Assembly (NCBI GenBank): GCA_963787135.1 | Contig: CAWBBW010000016.1 | Location: 1-64,000, forward strand | Origin: Roseiarcus sp963787135 | GTDB lineage: Bacteria > Pseudomonadota > Alphaproteobacteria > Rhizobiales > Beijerinckiaceae | DNA length: 64,000 bases | Reading direction: 5' to 3' | Shown here: piece by piece, positions 33,327 through 42,248 of the stretch | How positions within the stretch are numbered: position 1 is the first letter of the stretch | How the letters are laid out: every line of letters starts with the position of its first letter | Translations under genes and position numbers: made by a program | Notes under the pieces: generated by a model | Told to the model about the DNA's origin: nothing | The model's database searches: none | The model's input: only the letters and a program-made list of their open reading frames with translations

Positions 33327-34430
33327 ATGTTGCATAGCGCAAAATCCACGCCGGCCGGGCTGCAGGGCTATAACGTTCAAAAGAACCAAAATTCCATTTC
33401 GGGACTTTCTTCCGGCGCCTTCATGACGGTCCAATTGCATCTGGCGCATTCGGCGAAATTTGTCGGGGCGGGGATCATTGCCGGCGGCCCGTATCGCTGC
33501 GCGGAATCATTCCGCGACACAGCGCCCGTGGCGGACGACGCCTATGCCATGAACGCCCTCTATATCTGCATGACCCCTTTGACGCAGAGAACGGCGCCCA
33601 ACTCTCAGCGCCTTGCCGATCTGGCCCGCGAGACTGCCGCCGCCGGCAAGATCGACCCTGTCGCCAATCTGGCCGACGATCGCGTGTATATTTTCACCGG
33701 CAACCGGGACGAAGTGGTCGGTTCGATTGTGGTGCTCAGCACGCGCCAGTTCTATGAAGCGCTGGGCGTGAAATCCAATCAGATCAAATTCATCGATACC
33801 GTGCCCGCGGGCCACTCGATCATCACGGACAATGCCGAAGACTCGCCGTTGGGCGCGAACCAGCCGCCGTACATCAACAACGGAGGCTTCATGCAATCCC
33901 ATGATATCCTGCGTCACATCTACGGTGATCTGAAGGCTCCTTCCGGGCATTTGAGCGGAGAGCTCATTCGCTTCGACCAGTTCGACTTCCTCGGCGCCGA
34001 TGTGGCCTATGCGAGCATGGGCCGATACGGTTACGTCTATGTGCCGGAAGCCGTGAAGCGCGGCGCCACCGCTCGTGGAGTGCATATTGCGCTGCACGGC
34101 TGCAAGCAGGGCTATAGTTACGTCAACTACATGACTGGCCTGGCGGCGATTACGAGCCAGCCTCCATATGGCGACCGCTACATGACCACGACGGGCTACA
34201 ATCAGATCGCGGACAGCAACGACATCATCGTGCTCTACCCCCAGGTCACCGGCACAGACGACAACAAGGCGCAAAATCCGGATGGTTGCTGGGACTGGTG
34301 GGGTTACACCTCCGACAATCCGGATAACCCGGACTACTACTCCCGTGACGCCGTTCAGATCCGCGCTGTCCACAAAATGCTGGAGCAGCTTTGCAGCGGC
34401 CGGCCTTCCATGAAAGCGTCCAAGTCATGA
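33327..34430 (+). CDS. Poly(3-hydroxybutyrate) depolymerase, type II catalytic domain, no signal peptide
   Basis: The 367-residue protein has the circularly permuted (type II) depolymerase order. Lipase box GLSSG (Ser28) is near the N-terminus, then Asp128 in FTGNRDEVV and His163 in PAGHSI, with the oxyanion region IALHGCKQ (His257) and CWDWWGY near the end. The Rhodospirillum rubrum periplasmic PhaZ1 shares this layout. Here the lipase box lies only 25 residues from the start, leaving no room for a signal peptide, so a cytoplasmic enzyme is predicted. GGGGGA precedes the ATG. A phasin-like gene overlaps its stop (ATGA), supporting action on intracellular granules. Confidence 0.85.
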   Translation: MLHSAKSTPAGLQGYNVQKNQNSISGLSSGAFMTVQLHLAHSAKFVGAGIIAGGPYRCAESFRDTAPVADDAYAMNALYICMTPLTQRTAPNSQRLADLARETAAAGKIDPVANLADDRVYIFTGNRDEVVGSIVVLSTRQFYEALGVKSNQIKFIDTVPAGHSIITDNAEDSPLGANQPPYINNGGFMQSHDILRHIYGDLKAPSGHLSGELIRFDQFDFLGADVAYASMGRYGYVYVPEAVKRGATARGVHIALHGCKQGYSYVNYMTGLAAITSQPPYGDRYMTTTGYNQIADSNDIIVLYPQVTGTDDNKAQNPDGCWDWWGYTSDNPDNPDYYSRDAVQIRAVHKMLEQLCSGRPSMKASKS

Positions 34431-34922
34431 CGAGCACCTCCCTTACGGTCGCGGCCTCCGGCAGGGAGCTCGCTTCCACGGCTCCTCGGACCGCGCCAAT
34501 TCCCCATCCTGCGTTGCATCATGCGCTGAGGGGCGTTGCGCTCCAGAGCGACTGGGCGGCCCGCGCTCTGTGCAATGCGAGCGCAACTGCGGAGGTTTTC
34601 GCCTCGGGAATCGACGCGGAGAGTTCTGGAAGAGTTGATGCAAATGCAACATGCCGCATTGCAGCGGCTCTTCACGCTGCAGAGCAGCTGGCTCCAGGAC
34701 TGGAAAAGCTGGATCCAATATTCCGACCTGATCAAAGGGGCCAATACAACGTTCAAGTTTGTCGAACGGGAGGGCAACATTGTCGCCCAATGCGTCCAAT
34801 TGCTGAGCAAGCAGTCCGCTGATCTGATTGGCCTGCAGGAAAATATAGATGTCGACTATTCCTATTGGATCAACCAGAAGCTGAGCGAGAAGCGGAAATC
34901 GCTCTCCATCGCCGAAAATTGA
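34427..34922 (+). pseudogene. Phasin-like granule protein, apparent +1 frameshift at 34621-34626
   Basis: The ATG overlaps the depolymerase stop (ATGA). The first frame encodes HALRGVALQSDWAARALCNA and TAEVFASGIDAE. After GAGTTC at 34621-34626 the homologous sequence continues in another frame with LEELMQMQHAALQRLFTLQS, then a long amphipathic helix ending SYWINQKLSEKRK. Removing one T joins them into a 164-residue protein with phasin-like helices. Phasins coat polyhydroxybutyrate granules, matching the neighbour. The extra base creates GAGTTC in place of a GANTC methylation site, so a sequencing error is suspected and the gene may be intact. Confidence 0.68.
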
Positions 34923-35038
34923 GGGCTTGGTGCTGAACCGCGCGGCCTCCGACGGCTACTGGTTGGCCGCCCTTACCGACCAGTCATTATTTCACGGTCA
35001 CAGGGGCTTTCTCCGCCTATGTGTGGGCGCGCCGCGGT

Positions 35039-35884
35039 CTATTGCGTCGCCATCCTGACGACGTGCCCGCCGGGGCCCGGGCGCGGCGCGACCGCGAACT
35101 CGGGCAAATAGCGCGCGACCAGCGCCGCACGGTCGAGGTCCTCGATACCGGCGAAGCCGAGATCGCGCGCTCGCCGATGAAGCGCGTCCGTATCGAGGTA
35201 GCATCGGAAAGGCTCGCCGATCGCTGCTACCCGCGCTGCCAACTCATCGTGAAAGCCGCGAACGTCCGCCTCTTGAATTGTCTGCGGCGGGTTGGCGTAG
35301 TCGAAGACGATCTCCACGCCGCCGGGGAAGCGCGCGAGCTCTCCGAGCGTGGCGAAGACCGCCTCCTCAGTCAGATAGGGCGTGACCCCGAGCCAGAGCA
35401 CGAAGGTGCGCCGACCGGTGTCGAAACCGCCCGCCTCGAGCGCCGAAGTCATGCTCCCGCGCTCGAAGTCATGCGCCACAAATGCAACGTGCAGCGCTTC
35501 GGCGACGCCGGCGCGGGCGAGCCGGCGCCGCTTATCGCTCTGCGTCGCCGGATGATCGAGTTCGAAAACCCTGAGGCCGTCGGAGCTTTCGAGCCGGTAG
35601 GCGAACGTGTCGAGTCCCGCACCGAGAACGAGGATCTGCCGGACACCCATGCCAATCGCCACCTTGGCGGAGTCCTCGGCGAAACGGCTGCGCATCGCGA
35701 TGAAGAGCCTGAGGGCGCGCCGCTCCGGTTGTTGCCTGGCCAGCGCGACCGCTTCCTCGGCGTCCTCGCCGAGAATGGCGAGCGCCAGCGGGTCGGCAAA
35801 AACCATGCCGCGCTCCAGAGCCTGATGCGCCGCTCGATGTCCCGCCGCCCCCAACGCCGTGCGGCTGGCGTGCCCGTGCTTCAT
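35039..35884 (-). CDS. SAM-dependent methyltransferase, leucine carboxyl methyltransferase-like family
   Basis: The 281-residue protein has RMFADPLA-type text (GMVFADPLALAILG), AMRSRFAEDSAKVAIGMGV and the SAM motif ILVLGAGLDTFAYRL. FELDHPATQSDKRRRL and VLWLGVTPYLTEEAV follow. This is the PPM/YktD-like family that is widespread in actinobacteria and proteobacteria. The substrate is unknown. ATG at 35884 is used; a TTG nine codons upstream is the alternative. It is convergent with the phasin gene and has no operon partners. Confidence 0.82.
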   Translation of the reverse strand: MKHGHASRTALGAAGHRAAHQALERGMVFADPLALAILGEDAEEAVALARQQPERRALRLFIAMRSRFAEDSAKVAIGMGVRQILVLGAGLDTFAYRLESSDGLRVFELDHPATQSDKRRRLARAGVAEALHVAFVAHDFERGSMTSALEAGGFDTGRRTFVLWLGVTPYLTEEAVFATLGELARFPGGVEIVFDYANPPQTIQEADVRGFHDELAARVAAIGEPFRCYLDTDALHRRARDLGFAGIEDLDRAALVARYLPEFAVAPRPGPGGHVVRMATQ

Positions 35885-36114
35885 CGGAGCGCGATCGTAC
35901 AGAGGCGACAAATGACTGTCGAGCTGCTGCCTCTCTGAAGCGCCTGGCTTTAAGCAAAGCCAATCGATTTCTCGTAGGTGTCCGCTGCCAGCTCATGCGT
36001 TTCGCTGCGTCACTGACTTTGCGTAAGCCTCGCCGTTTGACGCGGCTCCTTGCTGGCCCTAAGGGAAATGGCGCGCTAATTTGGGCTTGTACGAGTCGGT
36101 GTGGGGCGGTCGCC

Positions 36115-37050
36115 GTGGACACCAATTCGGAGGCGCGCGGGACACCAGAGTTGGCGCAGCCCTCATCCAATCCGGGCGCTGTCAGGGTCCTGGTGACGGG
36201 CAGTACTGGTTGCCTGGGCCCCAATGTTCTCGAAGCGCTTGCTCATCACCCTACAGCAGGCGCTTCCTCAACATATACTCTATCCCGGAATTCGCCTGAA
36301 AGTTCTCGCCACTACCAGCTGGATATTACGCGCGCACGATGTCTTCAAGAATTTCTGAGAACCGTACGTCCGACCCACATCGTTCATCTCGCCGCGCTTT
36401 CGAGCCCCTCCGTCGCAAATCTGAACCCAGATTTAGCCTGGAAGACCAACGTCGAGGCGGTGGGGACCTTGGCAACTTACGCCAAAGATTTTGGCGCCCG
36501 CCTGCTATTCGCCTCTTCGGATTTCGTGTTTCGCGGCGATCTTGGACGCGCCTACACGGAAGCAGACGAGCCTGCCCCCCAGACATTATACGGGCTTACC
36601 AAATTGAAAGCCGAGCAATGCATTTTGCATCATGGGGGAATGGTAGCGCGACTGTCATTGCTTTATCCCACCGCAAACGACCCCATGGCGAGCTTGGCCC
36701 GCTTCTCGGCAGTCGACAATAATCTCATGGAGTTCCGCGCTGCGGATGACGAGGTGCGGACGCCGCTTCGTCCTCGCGACGCCGCCTCCGCTATTGTCGG
36801 ACTCCTGTTCACGGAGCTTGGCGGAGTATTTCATCTGGCTGGACCGGAAGCGATAACGGCTTACTCGCTTGTATGTAGACAGGTCGCAGTGGCCGGCTTG
36901 AGAACTCCTGTTCGGAGAATAAGCCGGCACTCTCTACTCCCCCCGAACCGGCCGCACAATGTAAGTCTGAGCGCAGAGAAATTACATCGTGTGTGTCCGG
37001 ACCTCTGTTTCTCGAAAGTGGTTCCCTCTTCTTGTACAGAGACAATATGA
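36115..37050 (+). CDS. NAD(P)-dependent sugar epimerase/reductase (RmlD-like SDR)
   Basis: The predicted 311-residue extended SDR has VLVTGSTGCLGPNVLEAL (nucleotide loop), THIVHLAALSSPS, LLFASSDFVFRG and the catalytic YGLTKLKAE. Sequence such as SSDFVFRGD and MVARLSLLYP recalls dTDP-4-dehydrorhamnose reductases. The start is uncertain: GTG at 36115 has GGGGCGGT upstream. The C-terminal part after about residue 270 is rich in Ser/Cys and poorly conserved by eye. It starts the 36-40.6 kb glycan island, whose base composition is less GC-rich than the flanks. Confidence 0.72.
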   Translation: MDTNSEARGTPELAQPSSNPGAVRVLVTGSTGCLGPNVLEALAHHPTAGASSTYTLSRNSPESSRHYQLDITRARCLQEFLRTVRPTHIVHLAALSSPSVANLNPDLAWKTNVEAVGTLATYAKDFGARLLFASSDFVFRGDLGRAYTEADEPAPQTLYGLTKLKAEQCILHHGGMVARLSLLYPTANDPMASLARFSAVDNNLMEFRAADDEVRTPLRPRDAASAIVGLLFTELGGVFHLAGPEAITAYSLVCRQVAVAGLRTPVRRISRHSLLPPNRPHNVSLSAEKLHRVCPDLCFSKVVPSSCTETI

Positions 37051-37249
37051 CTCCCGCTTGGTTCCGGGTTGAGGTTGCGCCTGCGAGACGTGGTCAACCG
37101 TAGGGCGGCGCATAAGGGCTGAAGGCGTCGACAAGTCGCGCAGATTGACTTAACGCGGCGGCTGTTGATGCTCCTCACTCCGTCGACGCTTGCTCTTCAC
37201 GTTCGTCCTCGAGCGCTTGTCGGGCGGGACTGGCTCGGGAATTGTGGCA

Positions 37250-39166
37250 ATGCGAATTCGCTTGTTCGGCAAAGGAGGTGCTCGTGCAGCCGACGCTTCT
37301 GATATCGACCTGGCGACCAAAGGACGCAGTGCTCGCGACGCTGGAGACCGAGCCCGGGACCTTGGCGACTGGTCCGAAGCTGCGCGATGTTACGCCGAAC
37401 ATCTGGCGTCGGAGCCGAAGGATTTCGCGATCTGGGTGCAACTGGGCAACTCCAGGAAGGAACTTGGAGACTGCAACGGCGCGCTCCGGGCCTATGACAC
37501 CGCGATTACGCTTGACGATCGCGAACCTGACGTCCGTTTGCAGAAAGGGCATGCGCTCAAGCTCGCCGGCAGGATTCCGGAGGCGATCGCGTCCTACCGT
37601 CTTTCGATCGAGCTCGGCCGCTACGAGAATCCGGCGCGAGCGGAGCTGGCTGCGTTGGCGCCGGAGGAACTGGCCATCGACACTGTCAAGCCCACGCTCC
37701 ACGGCTGGGCGATGCGCGAGATGGCGCCATGGCGGCAGAAGGGCATCAACCGCGTCGAAGCCGAAGCAGTATTCAATGTTTTGAATACCAGCACCAACTG
37801 GGCGGTGTTGTACCGATTTCACAATGGCGAAGTATTGCTCGAACCGAAGCCGGAGGCTTTCCGATCAGAGATAACCTACGGTCCTCGCACTATCTTTTAT
37901 CTGGAATTGTTTCGCGCGGTCGCTCAAACACTCCCAAAAAACGTCAGCTTCACTCTCTGCATGACTTTGAACGATGAAGTCGCAGGCGGATTGAGCGCCC
38001 CCATCTTCTGTTGGCAGAAGAACCGCAGACATCGCAATCCGCTGCTGCCAGACATCGATTTCCTGATGAACGATTTTTACGGTGACCCCTCGTTCTTCGA
38101 CACGATTCCCTACGAGAAGAAAATTGCCCGCGCCGTGTTTTCCGGCTCCACGACCGGCGGGCATATCACGCCGGCCGTCGCCCGCACCCTGGCGCTGCCC
38201 CGCCTCCGCGCTGCCAAGTATTTTCAAGACAATGAACGGGTGGATTTCCGACTCCCGAACATTGTGCAGGCCACGCCCGAGGCGAAGGCGCTTCTGGAGA
38301 CGGCGCCATTCTGTCGCAAGCCTCAACTCGACTGGAAAGAACAGCTGCAGCGGAGGTTCATTCTCTCGATCGATGGGAATGGCGCCACCTGCTCGCGCAT
38401 TGTCATCGCGCTGCTCAGCAACAGTGTGCTTCTGAAATACGATTCGGACAATACAATGTATTACTTTGATAGCATGCAGCGGTGGGTGCATTTTGTTCCG
38501 GTTACCGATGATGGCGATGTAGAGAATATCATCGATATGGAAGCGTGCGAGCCGGTGTTATTCAGGCAGATTGCCGCCAACGGCCGGAAGTTCGTCTCGA
38601 CATACCTGAACAGAGCCGCGGTGTTCGAATACACGAGAAAGCTGCTGATCCTTTACGGGGAGAGTTTTTCCGACACGCGGGACGTCGCGGCTGATCGGGG
38701 GTCTCGACCGGTGCAGATGAGCCTTCTCAACGCTTTGTCGCCCAAAATTGTGGCGCACATCCAATCCGCCGGAGACACCGAGTCGGAGTCCAATGGATGG
38801 GCCGGAAAGCGCGGCAGTGGTCTGGCCATCGAGGGATTTTCGATAATTCTTGAAGATGATCCGCCAATTGCCGCCTTCTCGTACCAGACCGTGTCGGCCA
38901 ACGGAGAACTTTCAGAGCCCGTTCGAGCAGGCGACTATTGCGGCACGAGGCGCAAGGCCACGCCGGTCTTTGGATTGCGGTTGTGCGTTGACGATGATTT
39001 TGTTGATGCGTTCGATGTGACTTATGAGGCTCAATTCGTGGACGGATCGCGCACCGGACCATTATTGGCGCCGACGGTGTGCTGTGCTCAATCGAAAGCT
39101 GCGCTCGAGGCCTTCCGGATAACTTTATCCCCGGCTCGGGTGGCGGCGGACGCGTCTGTCCCATAG
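37250..39166 (+). CDS. TPR-containing glycosyltransferase family 90 (CAP10-like) protein with C-terminal ChW-like module
   Basis: The 638-residue protein has three parts. Residues about 25-130 form TPR repeats (LGDWSEAARCYAEHLASEP, LGNSRKELGDCNGALRAYD). Residues about 160-490 resemble GT90/CAP10 glycosyltransferases (LLPDIDFLMND, RAVFSGSTTGG, ILSIDGNGATCSRIVIALLS, VLLKYDSDNTMYYF). Residues about 495-635 carry a triple-repeat module also found at the end of the next gene. GT90 enzymes transfer xylose, glucose or similar sugars to glycans or proteins. The ATG at 37250 is preferred to a TTG 60 bases upstream. It probably decorates a surface glycan together with the flanking epimerase and methyltransferase. 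Confidence 0.78.
   Translation: MRIRLFGKGGARAADASDIDLATKGRSARDAGDRARDLGDWSEAARCYAEHLASEPKDFAIWVQLGNSRKELGDCNGALRAYDTAITLDDREPDVRLQKGHALKLAGRIPEAIASYRLSIELGRYENPARAELAALAPEELAIDTVKPTLHGWAMREMAPWRQKGINRVEAEAVFNVLNTSTNWAVLYRFHNGEVLLEPKPEAFRSEITYGPRTIFYLELFRAVAQTLPKNVSFTLCMTLNDEVAGGLSAPIFCWQKNRRHRNPLLPDIDFLMNDFYGDPSFFDTIPYEKKIARAVFSGSTTGGHITPAVARTLALPRLRAAKYFQDNERVDFRLPNIVQATPEAKALLETAPFCRKPQLDWKEQLQRRFILSIDGNGATCSRIVIALLSNSVLLKYDSDNTMYYFDSMQRWVHFVPVTDDGDVENIIDMEACEPVLFRQIAANGRKFVSTYLNRAAVFEYTRKLLILYGESFSDTRDVAADRGSRPVQMSLLNALSPKIVAHIQSAGDTESESNGWAGKRGSGLAIEGFSIILEDDPPIAAFSYQTVSANGELSEPVRAGDYCGTRRKATPVFGLRLCVDDDFVDAFDVTYEAQFVDGSRTGPLLAPTVCCAQSKAALEAFRITLSPARVAADASVP
38741..39148 (+). repeat. ChW-like triple repeat module, copy 1 (in the GT90 gene)
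   Basis: This is the coding region for about 135 residues made of three units of roughly 42 residues. They are IVAHIQSAGDT through GLAIEGFSIIL, FSYQTVSANGE through CGTRRKATPVFGLRL, and VTYEAQFVDGSRTGPL through LEAFRITLSP. It is clearly alignable with copy 2 at both DNA and protein level. Confidence 0.8.
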
Positions 39167-39229
39167 GCACTCGTATTGCAGCGCCTGTTTTGGCGCTCTA
39201 CCGTGGCATCCGACTTTGGGGATTCGCGC

Positions 39230-40585
39230 GTGTCGAATAATCGACTCTTTACGAGAGAGCTCAACTCAATCTTCCTCAAGGATCTTCAACCTCTATTCTG
39301 GACCCCTGCCCGTCTCGATATGCCAAGCGCCTGGTGGGGTCACGTTCCTTTCGCCTTCTGGTTGATCGCTGTCTGCAAACCGCGCCTGCTCGTCGAATTG
39401 GGAACGCAACATGGGGTGTCGTATGCCGCATTTTGCGAAGCCGTTTCGCGCTCGCGCCTCGACGCCAAGGTTTACGCGGTCGACACTTGGAAAGGAGACC
39501 CGCAGGCCGGCTTCTACGGCGATCAGGTTTACCATGAGTTGAAAGCTTTCAGCGATGCGAACTATGCCGCCTTCTCCGAATTGCTCCGAATGACGTTCGA
39601 CGAGGCGGGTCTGCGCTTCTCAGATAGCGCGATCGATGTTCTGCACATCGACGGCTATCATTCGTACGAGGCTGTCCGGCACGACTTTGAACAGTGGCGG
39701 CCCAAACTCTCTGAACGGGGCGTGATCCTCTTCCATGACACCAATGTGCGCCGAGACGATTTCGGCGTTTGGCGGTTCTTTGAAGAGCTTGCTGAGACGA
39801 CCCCTTGCTTCAGTTTCCGCCACTCGGAAGGGCTCGGCGTTGCGGCCGTTGGGCCTGAAGCGCCGGAGCCCGTGAAGGATTTGTGTTCGCTGGAGAACGA
39901 GAGCGACGCCGAGCGAATCCGGGCCATCTTCGCCCAGATGGGCTCAGTTTGGACCGGGGCCAACTCCCTTCTTCAGGAGCGGAGGGGAAATCAGGCCCGC
40001 ATCGAGGAACTCGAGCGAAAGCTCGCGGAGCGGGAACATGAGTTGAGAAGACTTAGGCCGGAATATCCCAAAACGAGGCCTGATGCGGAGACTCGGCCAG
40101 ACGATTCGGGCGACAGCTCTGACCGCGCCTGCTTTCCGCAAAAGGTTCTGGCGCATGTCGCCAACGTGGGCGACACGGGGTTGAGGCCGGATGGATGGGC
40201 TGGCCGGCGCGGCAGCGGTTTGGCCATTGAGGGGTTTGCAATCGCCATTGGTGACAACCTGCTGGCTGCCGGCTTTTCGTATCAGTCCGTGACCGCGGCC
40301 GGCGCTCTTTCAGACGCCGTCGCAGCGGGTCACTATTGCGGCACGCGCGACAAGGCCGTGCCGATCTTCGGCTTGCGACTGCGGTTGGACGATGACGCCG
40401 CTGACCGCTTTCACGTGACCTATGAGGCGCAATTCGTGGATGGGTCGAGGGTCGGGCCGTTGCGGGCGCCATTAGTGTGTTGCGCGCCGTCGAATGCTCC
40501 GTTGGAGGCGTTCCGGGTAAGATTTTCGCCGATCCAGGCGACCGGCGACCGGATGGACGCCGATCGGGCTCGGAGCGATAAATGA
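39230..40585 (+). CDS. Class I SAM methyltransferase with coiled coil and C-terminal ChW-like module
   Basis: The 451-residue protein has a methyltransferase domain (about 25-215) with LLVELGTQHGVSYAAFCEAV, KVYAVDTWKGDPQAGFYG and VLHIDGYHSYEAVRHDFEQW. GVILFHDTNVRR follows; together these are the Methyltransf_24 pattern of glycan-linked enzymes. A heptad-like charged helix (RIEELERKLAEREHELRRL) links to the triple-repeat module shared with the upstream GT90 gene. GTG at 39230 with GGGGA upstream is the chosen start, and a TTG at 39176 is possible. It probably methylates a surface glycan residue. Confidence 0.78.
   Translation: MSNNRLFTRELNSIFLKDLQPLFWTPARLDMPSAWWGHVPFAFWLIAVCKPRLLVELGTQHGVSYAAFCEAVSRSRLDAKVYAVDTWKGDPQAGFYGDQVYHELKAFSDANYAAFSELLRMTFDEAGLRFSDSAIDVLHIDGYHSYEAVRHDFEQWRPKLSERGVILFHDTNVRRDDFGVWRFFEELAETTPCFSFRHSEGLGVAAVGPEAPEPVKDLCSLENESDAERIRAIFAQMGSVWTGANSLLQERRGNQARIEELERKLAEREHELRRLRPEYPKTRPDAETRPDDSGDSSDRACFPQKVLAHVANVGDTGLRPDGWAGRRGSGLAIEGFAIAIGDNLLAAGFSYQSVTAAGALSDAVAAGHYCGTRDKAVPIFGLRLRLDDDAADRFHVTYEAQFVDGSRVGPLRAPLVCCAPSNAPLEAFRVRFSPIQATGDRMDADRARSDK
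40138..40533 (+). repeat. ChW-like triple repeat module, copy 2 (in the methyltransferase gene)
   Basis: Three units of about 42 residues: VLAHVANVGDT through GLAIEGFAIAI, FSYQSVTAAGA through CGTRDKAVPIFGLRL, and VTYEAQFVDGSRVGPL through LEAFRVRFSP. Spacing and the closing hydrophobic strand of each unit resemble ChW (hydrophobic W) repeats, although the hallmark Trp is kept only in the first unit. Confidence 0.8.
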
Positions 40586-40773
40586 TCTTAACACGCGCCT
40601 GGTTTTGCTGGTATTCGGCGAGCGCCGTCTCGTTGTGAGTGGCTCATTCCATCGAATCCCATGAGTCCCTGTCGCTCCATATTCGGGCGGCTCGCGATCT
40701 CGGACGCATCGTGCGTGCTTGACCCGCAGCGTCGAGCGCAGTTTTCTCAGGCCCGATCTACCCGAGGCGCCCC

Positions 40774-41502
40774 TTGTCGAAACCGCCGGTCGAACCGCAG
40801 ACCCAGCACGCCGAGTTTGTCGCCGATGCGAAGCGGTTGATGCGGCTCGCCCGCCTGGGCGCGATCGCCACCCTCGAGCCGGACACAGGGGCGCCGTTGA
40901 CCACGCTGGTCGGGGTTGCGAGCGGTTTCGACGGCGCGCCGATCTTTCTGATGTCGACGCTCTCCCGACACACAAAGCATCTCATGAGCGACCCCCGCGC
41001 TTCGCTGCTTCTCACCGGAGAGCCCGAGCGCGGCGATCCGCTGAACCATCCGCGCGTGACGCTGAGCGGCCGGATCGAAAAGACCCAGGCTCCAAGCGCT
41101 CGCAGGCGCTATTTGCAGCGCAATCCCAAGGCGAGGCTCTACGCCGACTTCGGCGATTTCGCCTTTTTCCGTCTTGCGATCGAACTCGTGCATTTCAACG
41201 GAGGCTTCGGCCGCGCCAACCTACTCGAGCCGGGCGACATTCTGAGCTCCAGCGAAGGCCAGGCGGCATTGACGGAGGCGGAGCCGCGCCTGATCGACGA
41301 GATCAACGCCCGCGGCGACGACGCCGTCAACCGGCTCGCCGGCCGCAAATCGTCCGGCCGACGGGTCTGGCGGGCCATCGGCCTCGACAGCGACGGCCTC
41401 GACCTTTCCGCTGGCGCTCGCGTGGCACGCCTGCAATTTGCAACGCCCGCGCATGACGAGGCCGGTTGGCGGGCGAGAATCGAGGAGGCAATGGGCGGAT
41501 AG
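40774..41502 (+). CDS. HugZ-type pyridoxamine 5'-phosphate oxidase-fold protein
   Basis: The 242-residue protein has an N-terminal split-barrel flavin-binding domain (LGAIATLEPDTGAPLTTLVG, PIFLMSTLSRHTKHLMSDPR, LTGRIEKT-like VTLSGRIEKT, FRLAIELVHFNGGFG). A C-terminal DUF2470-like domain follows from about residue 165 (ALTEAEPRLIDEINARGDDA). Members include the haem-degrading HugZ. The only start before the conserved region is TTG at 40774, with GAGG six bases upstream. No haem transport genes are nearby, so the role is only suggested by family. Confidence 0.82.
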   Translation: MSKPPVEPQTQHAEFVADAKRLMRLARLGAIATLEPDTGAPLTTLVGVASGFDGAPIFLMSTLSRHTKHLMSDPRASLLLTGEPERGDPLNHPRVTLSGRIEKTQAPSARRRYLQRNPKARLYADFGDFAFFRLAIELVHFNGGFGRANLLEPGDILSSSEGQAALTEAEPRLIDEINARGDDAVNRLAGRKSSGRRVWRAIGLDSDGLDLSAGARVARLQFATPAHDEAGWRARIEEAMGG

Positions 41503-41798
41503 AGGCGCCCGCATATCTGGCGAGGCCGCCACGGCGGCCCAATTGAACGAGAGACACTTATTTACGTGATTTCCGACGAGTCGTCCAAAGGTCTCGGCTC
41601 CGCGGTCGTCGACGCGATCATCGACATGATCCGCTGAGGGCGCGGCGCCTATCTATCAGCGCTCTGTCTGCCAAACGGAAAGGATCGACGTTTCTGGTGC
41701 GGCCCTGCCGCGCTGACGTCGTCGCGTGCGCGGGCGCATTTAAGATTGCCGGGGCGTAAGCGGGCGTCGCGCGAGGACCGGTCCTGGAATGCTGAGGC
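41503..41798. other. Intergenic region between the HugZ-like gene and bolA, no gene seen
   Basis: No convincing coding sequence or RNA was found. A monothiol glutaredoxin gene often follows bolA in alphaproteobacteria but is absent from this side. A 23-codon frame from GTG at 41566 was seen but has no support. Confidence 0.4.
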
Positions 41799-42029
41799 TC
41801 AGCCTTCGGCCGTCTGTAGCGCCAGCGCATGCAGTTCGCCGCCCATACGGCCTTTCAGCGCGGCATAGACCATCTGGTGCTGCTGTACCCGGCTCTTGCC
41901 CTTGAAGGCGGTGGAGACGACGCTCGCCGAGTAGTGATTTCCATCTCCGGCCAGGTCCTTCACCTCGACGCGCGCGCCCGGGAAAGCCTCGCGGATCATC
42001 GTCTCAATCTCCGACAGGGACATGGCCAT
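41799..42029 (-). CDS. BolA family protein
   Basis: The 76-residue protein shows the BolA fold signatures: MSLSEIETMIREAFPGARVE, HYSASVVSTAFKGKSRVQQH and MVYAALKGRMGGELHALALQ. Short BolA proteins work with monothiol glutaredoxins in iron-sulfur cluster handling and iron sensing. It lies directly after a small conserved gene and purL, the usual Rhizobiales order, and is probably their cotranscript. Confidence 0.93.
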   Translation of the reverse strand: MAMSLSEIETMIREAFPGARVEVKDLAGDGNHYSASVVSTAFKGKSRVQQHQMVYAALKGRMGGELHALALQTAEG

Positions 42030-42030
42030 G

Positions 42031-42248
42031 CTACTTGCGCTCCTTGATGATCGCGGCCGCCTCGTCCTCGTCGCGGGCCTCCGCCTCGAGCCGCGCGACG
42101 ACGTCCTCTGCCGGCTCGATGGCGGCGATCGTGACGCCGTCGGTCATGAGGATAAGGCATTCCGCCGAATCGGTCGCGTTGACAGCGACGATGTGCTCGG
42201 GCCGCAAGTAGGCGAACCCCGCCTTGGTCTTGACGATGACGAACGGAA

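Noticed and set aside
34536..34922. Second frame of the phasin region as an independent gene
   Set aside because: Its first part is Arg-rich shadow sequence; phasin-like character starts only after the shift site, where it continues the upstream frame that overlaps the depolymerase stop.
41566..41637. Short GTG-initiated frame of 23 codons before bolA
   Set aside because: Too short, no ribosome-binding site and no resemblance to a known small protein.
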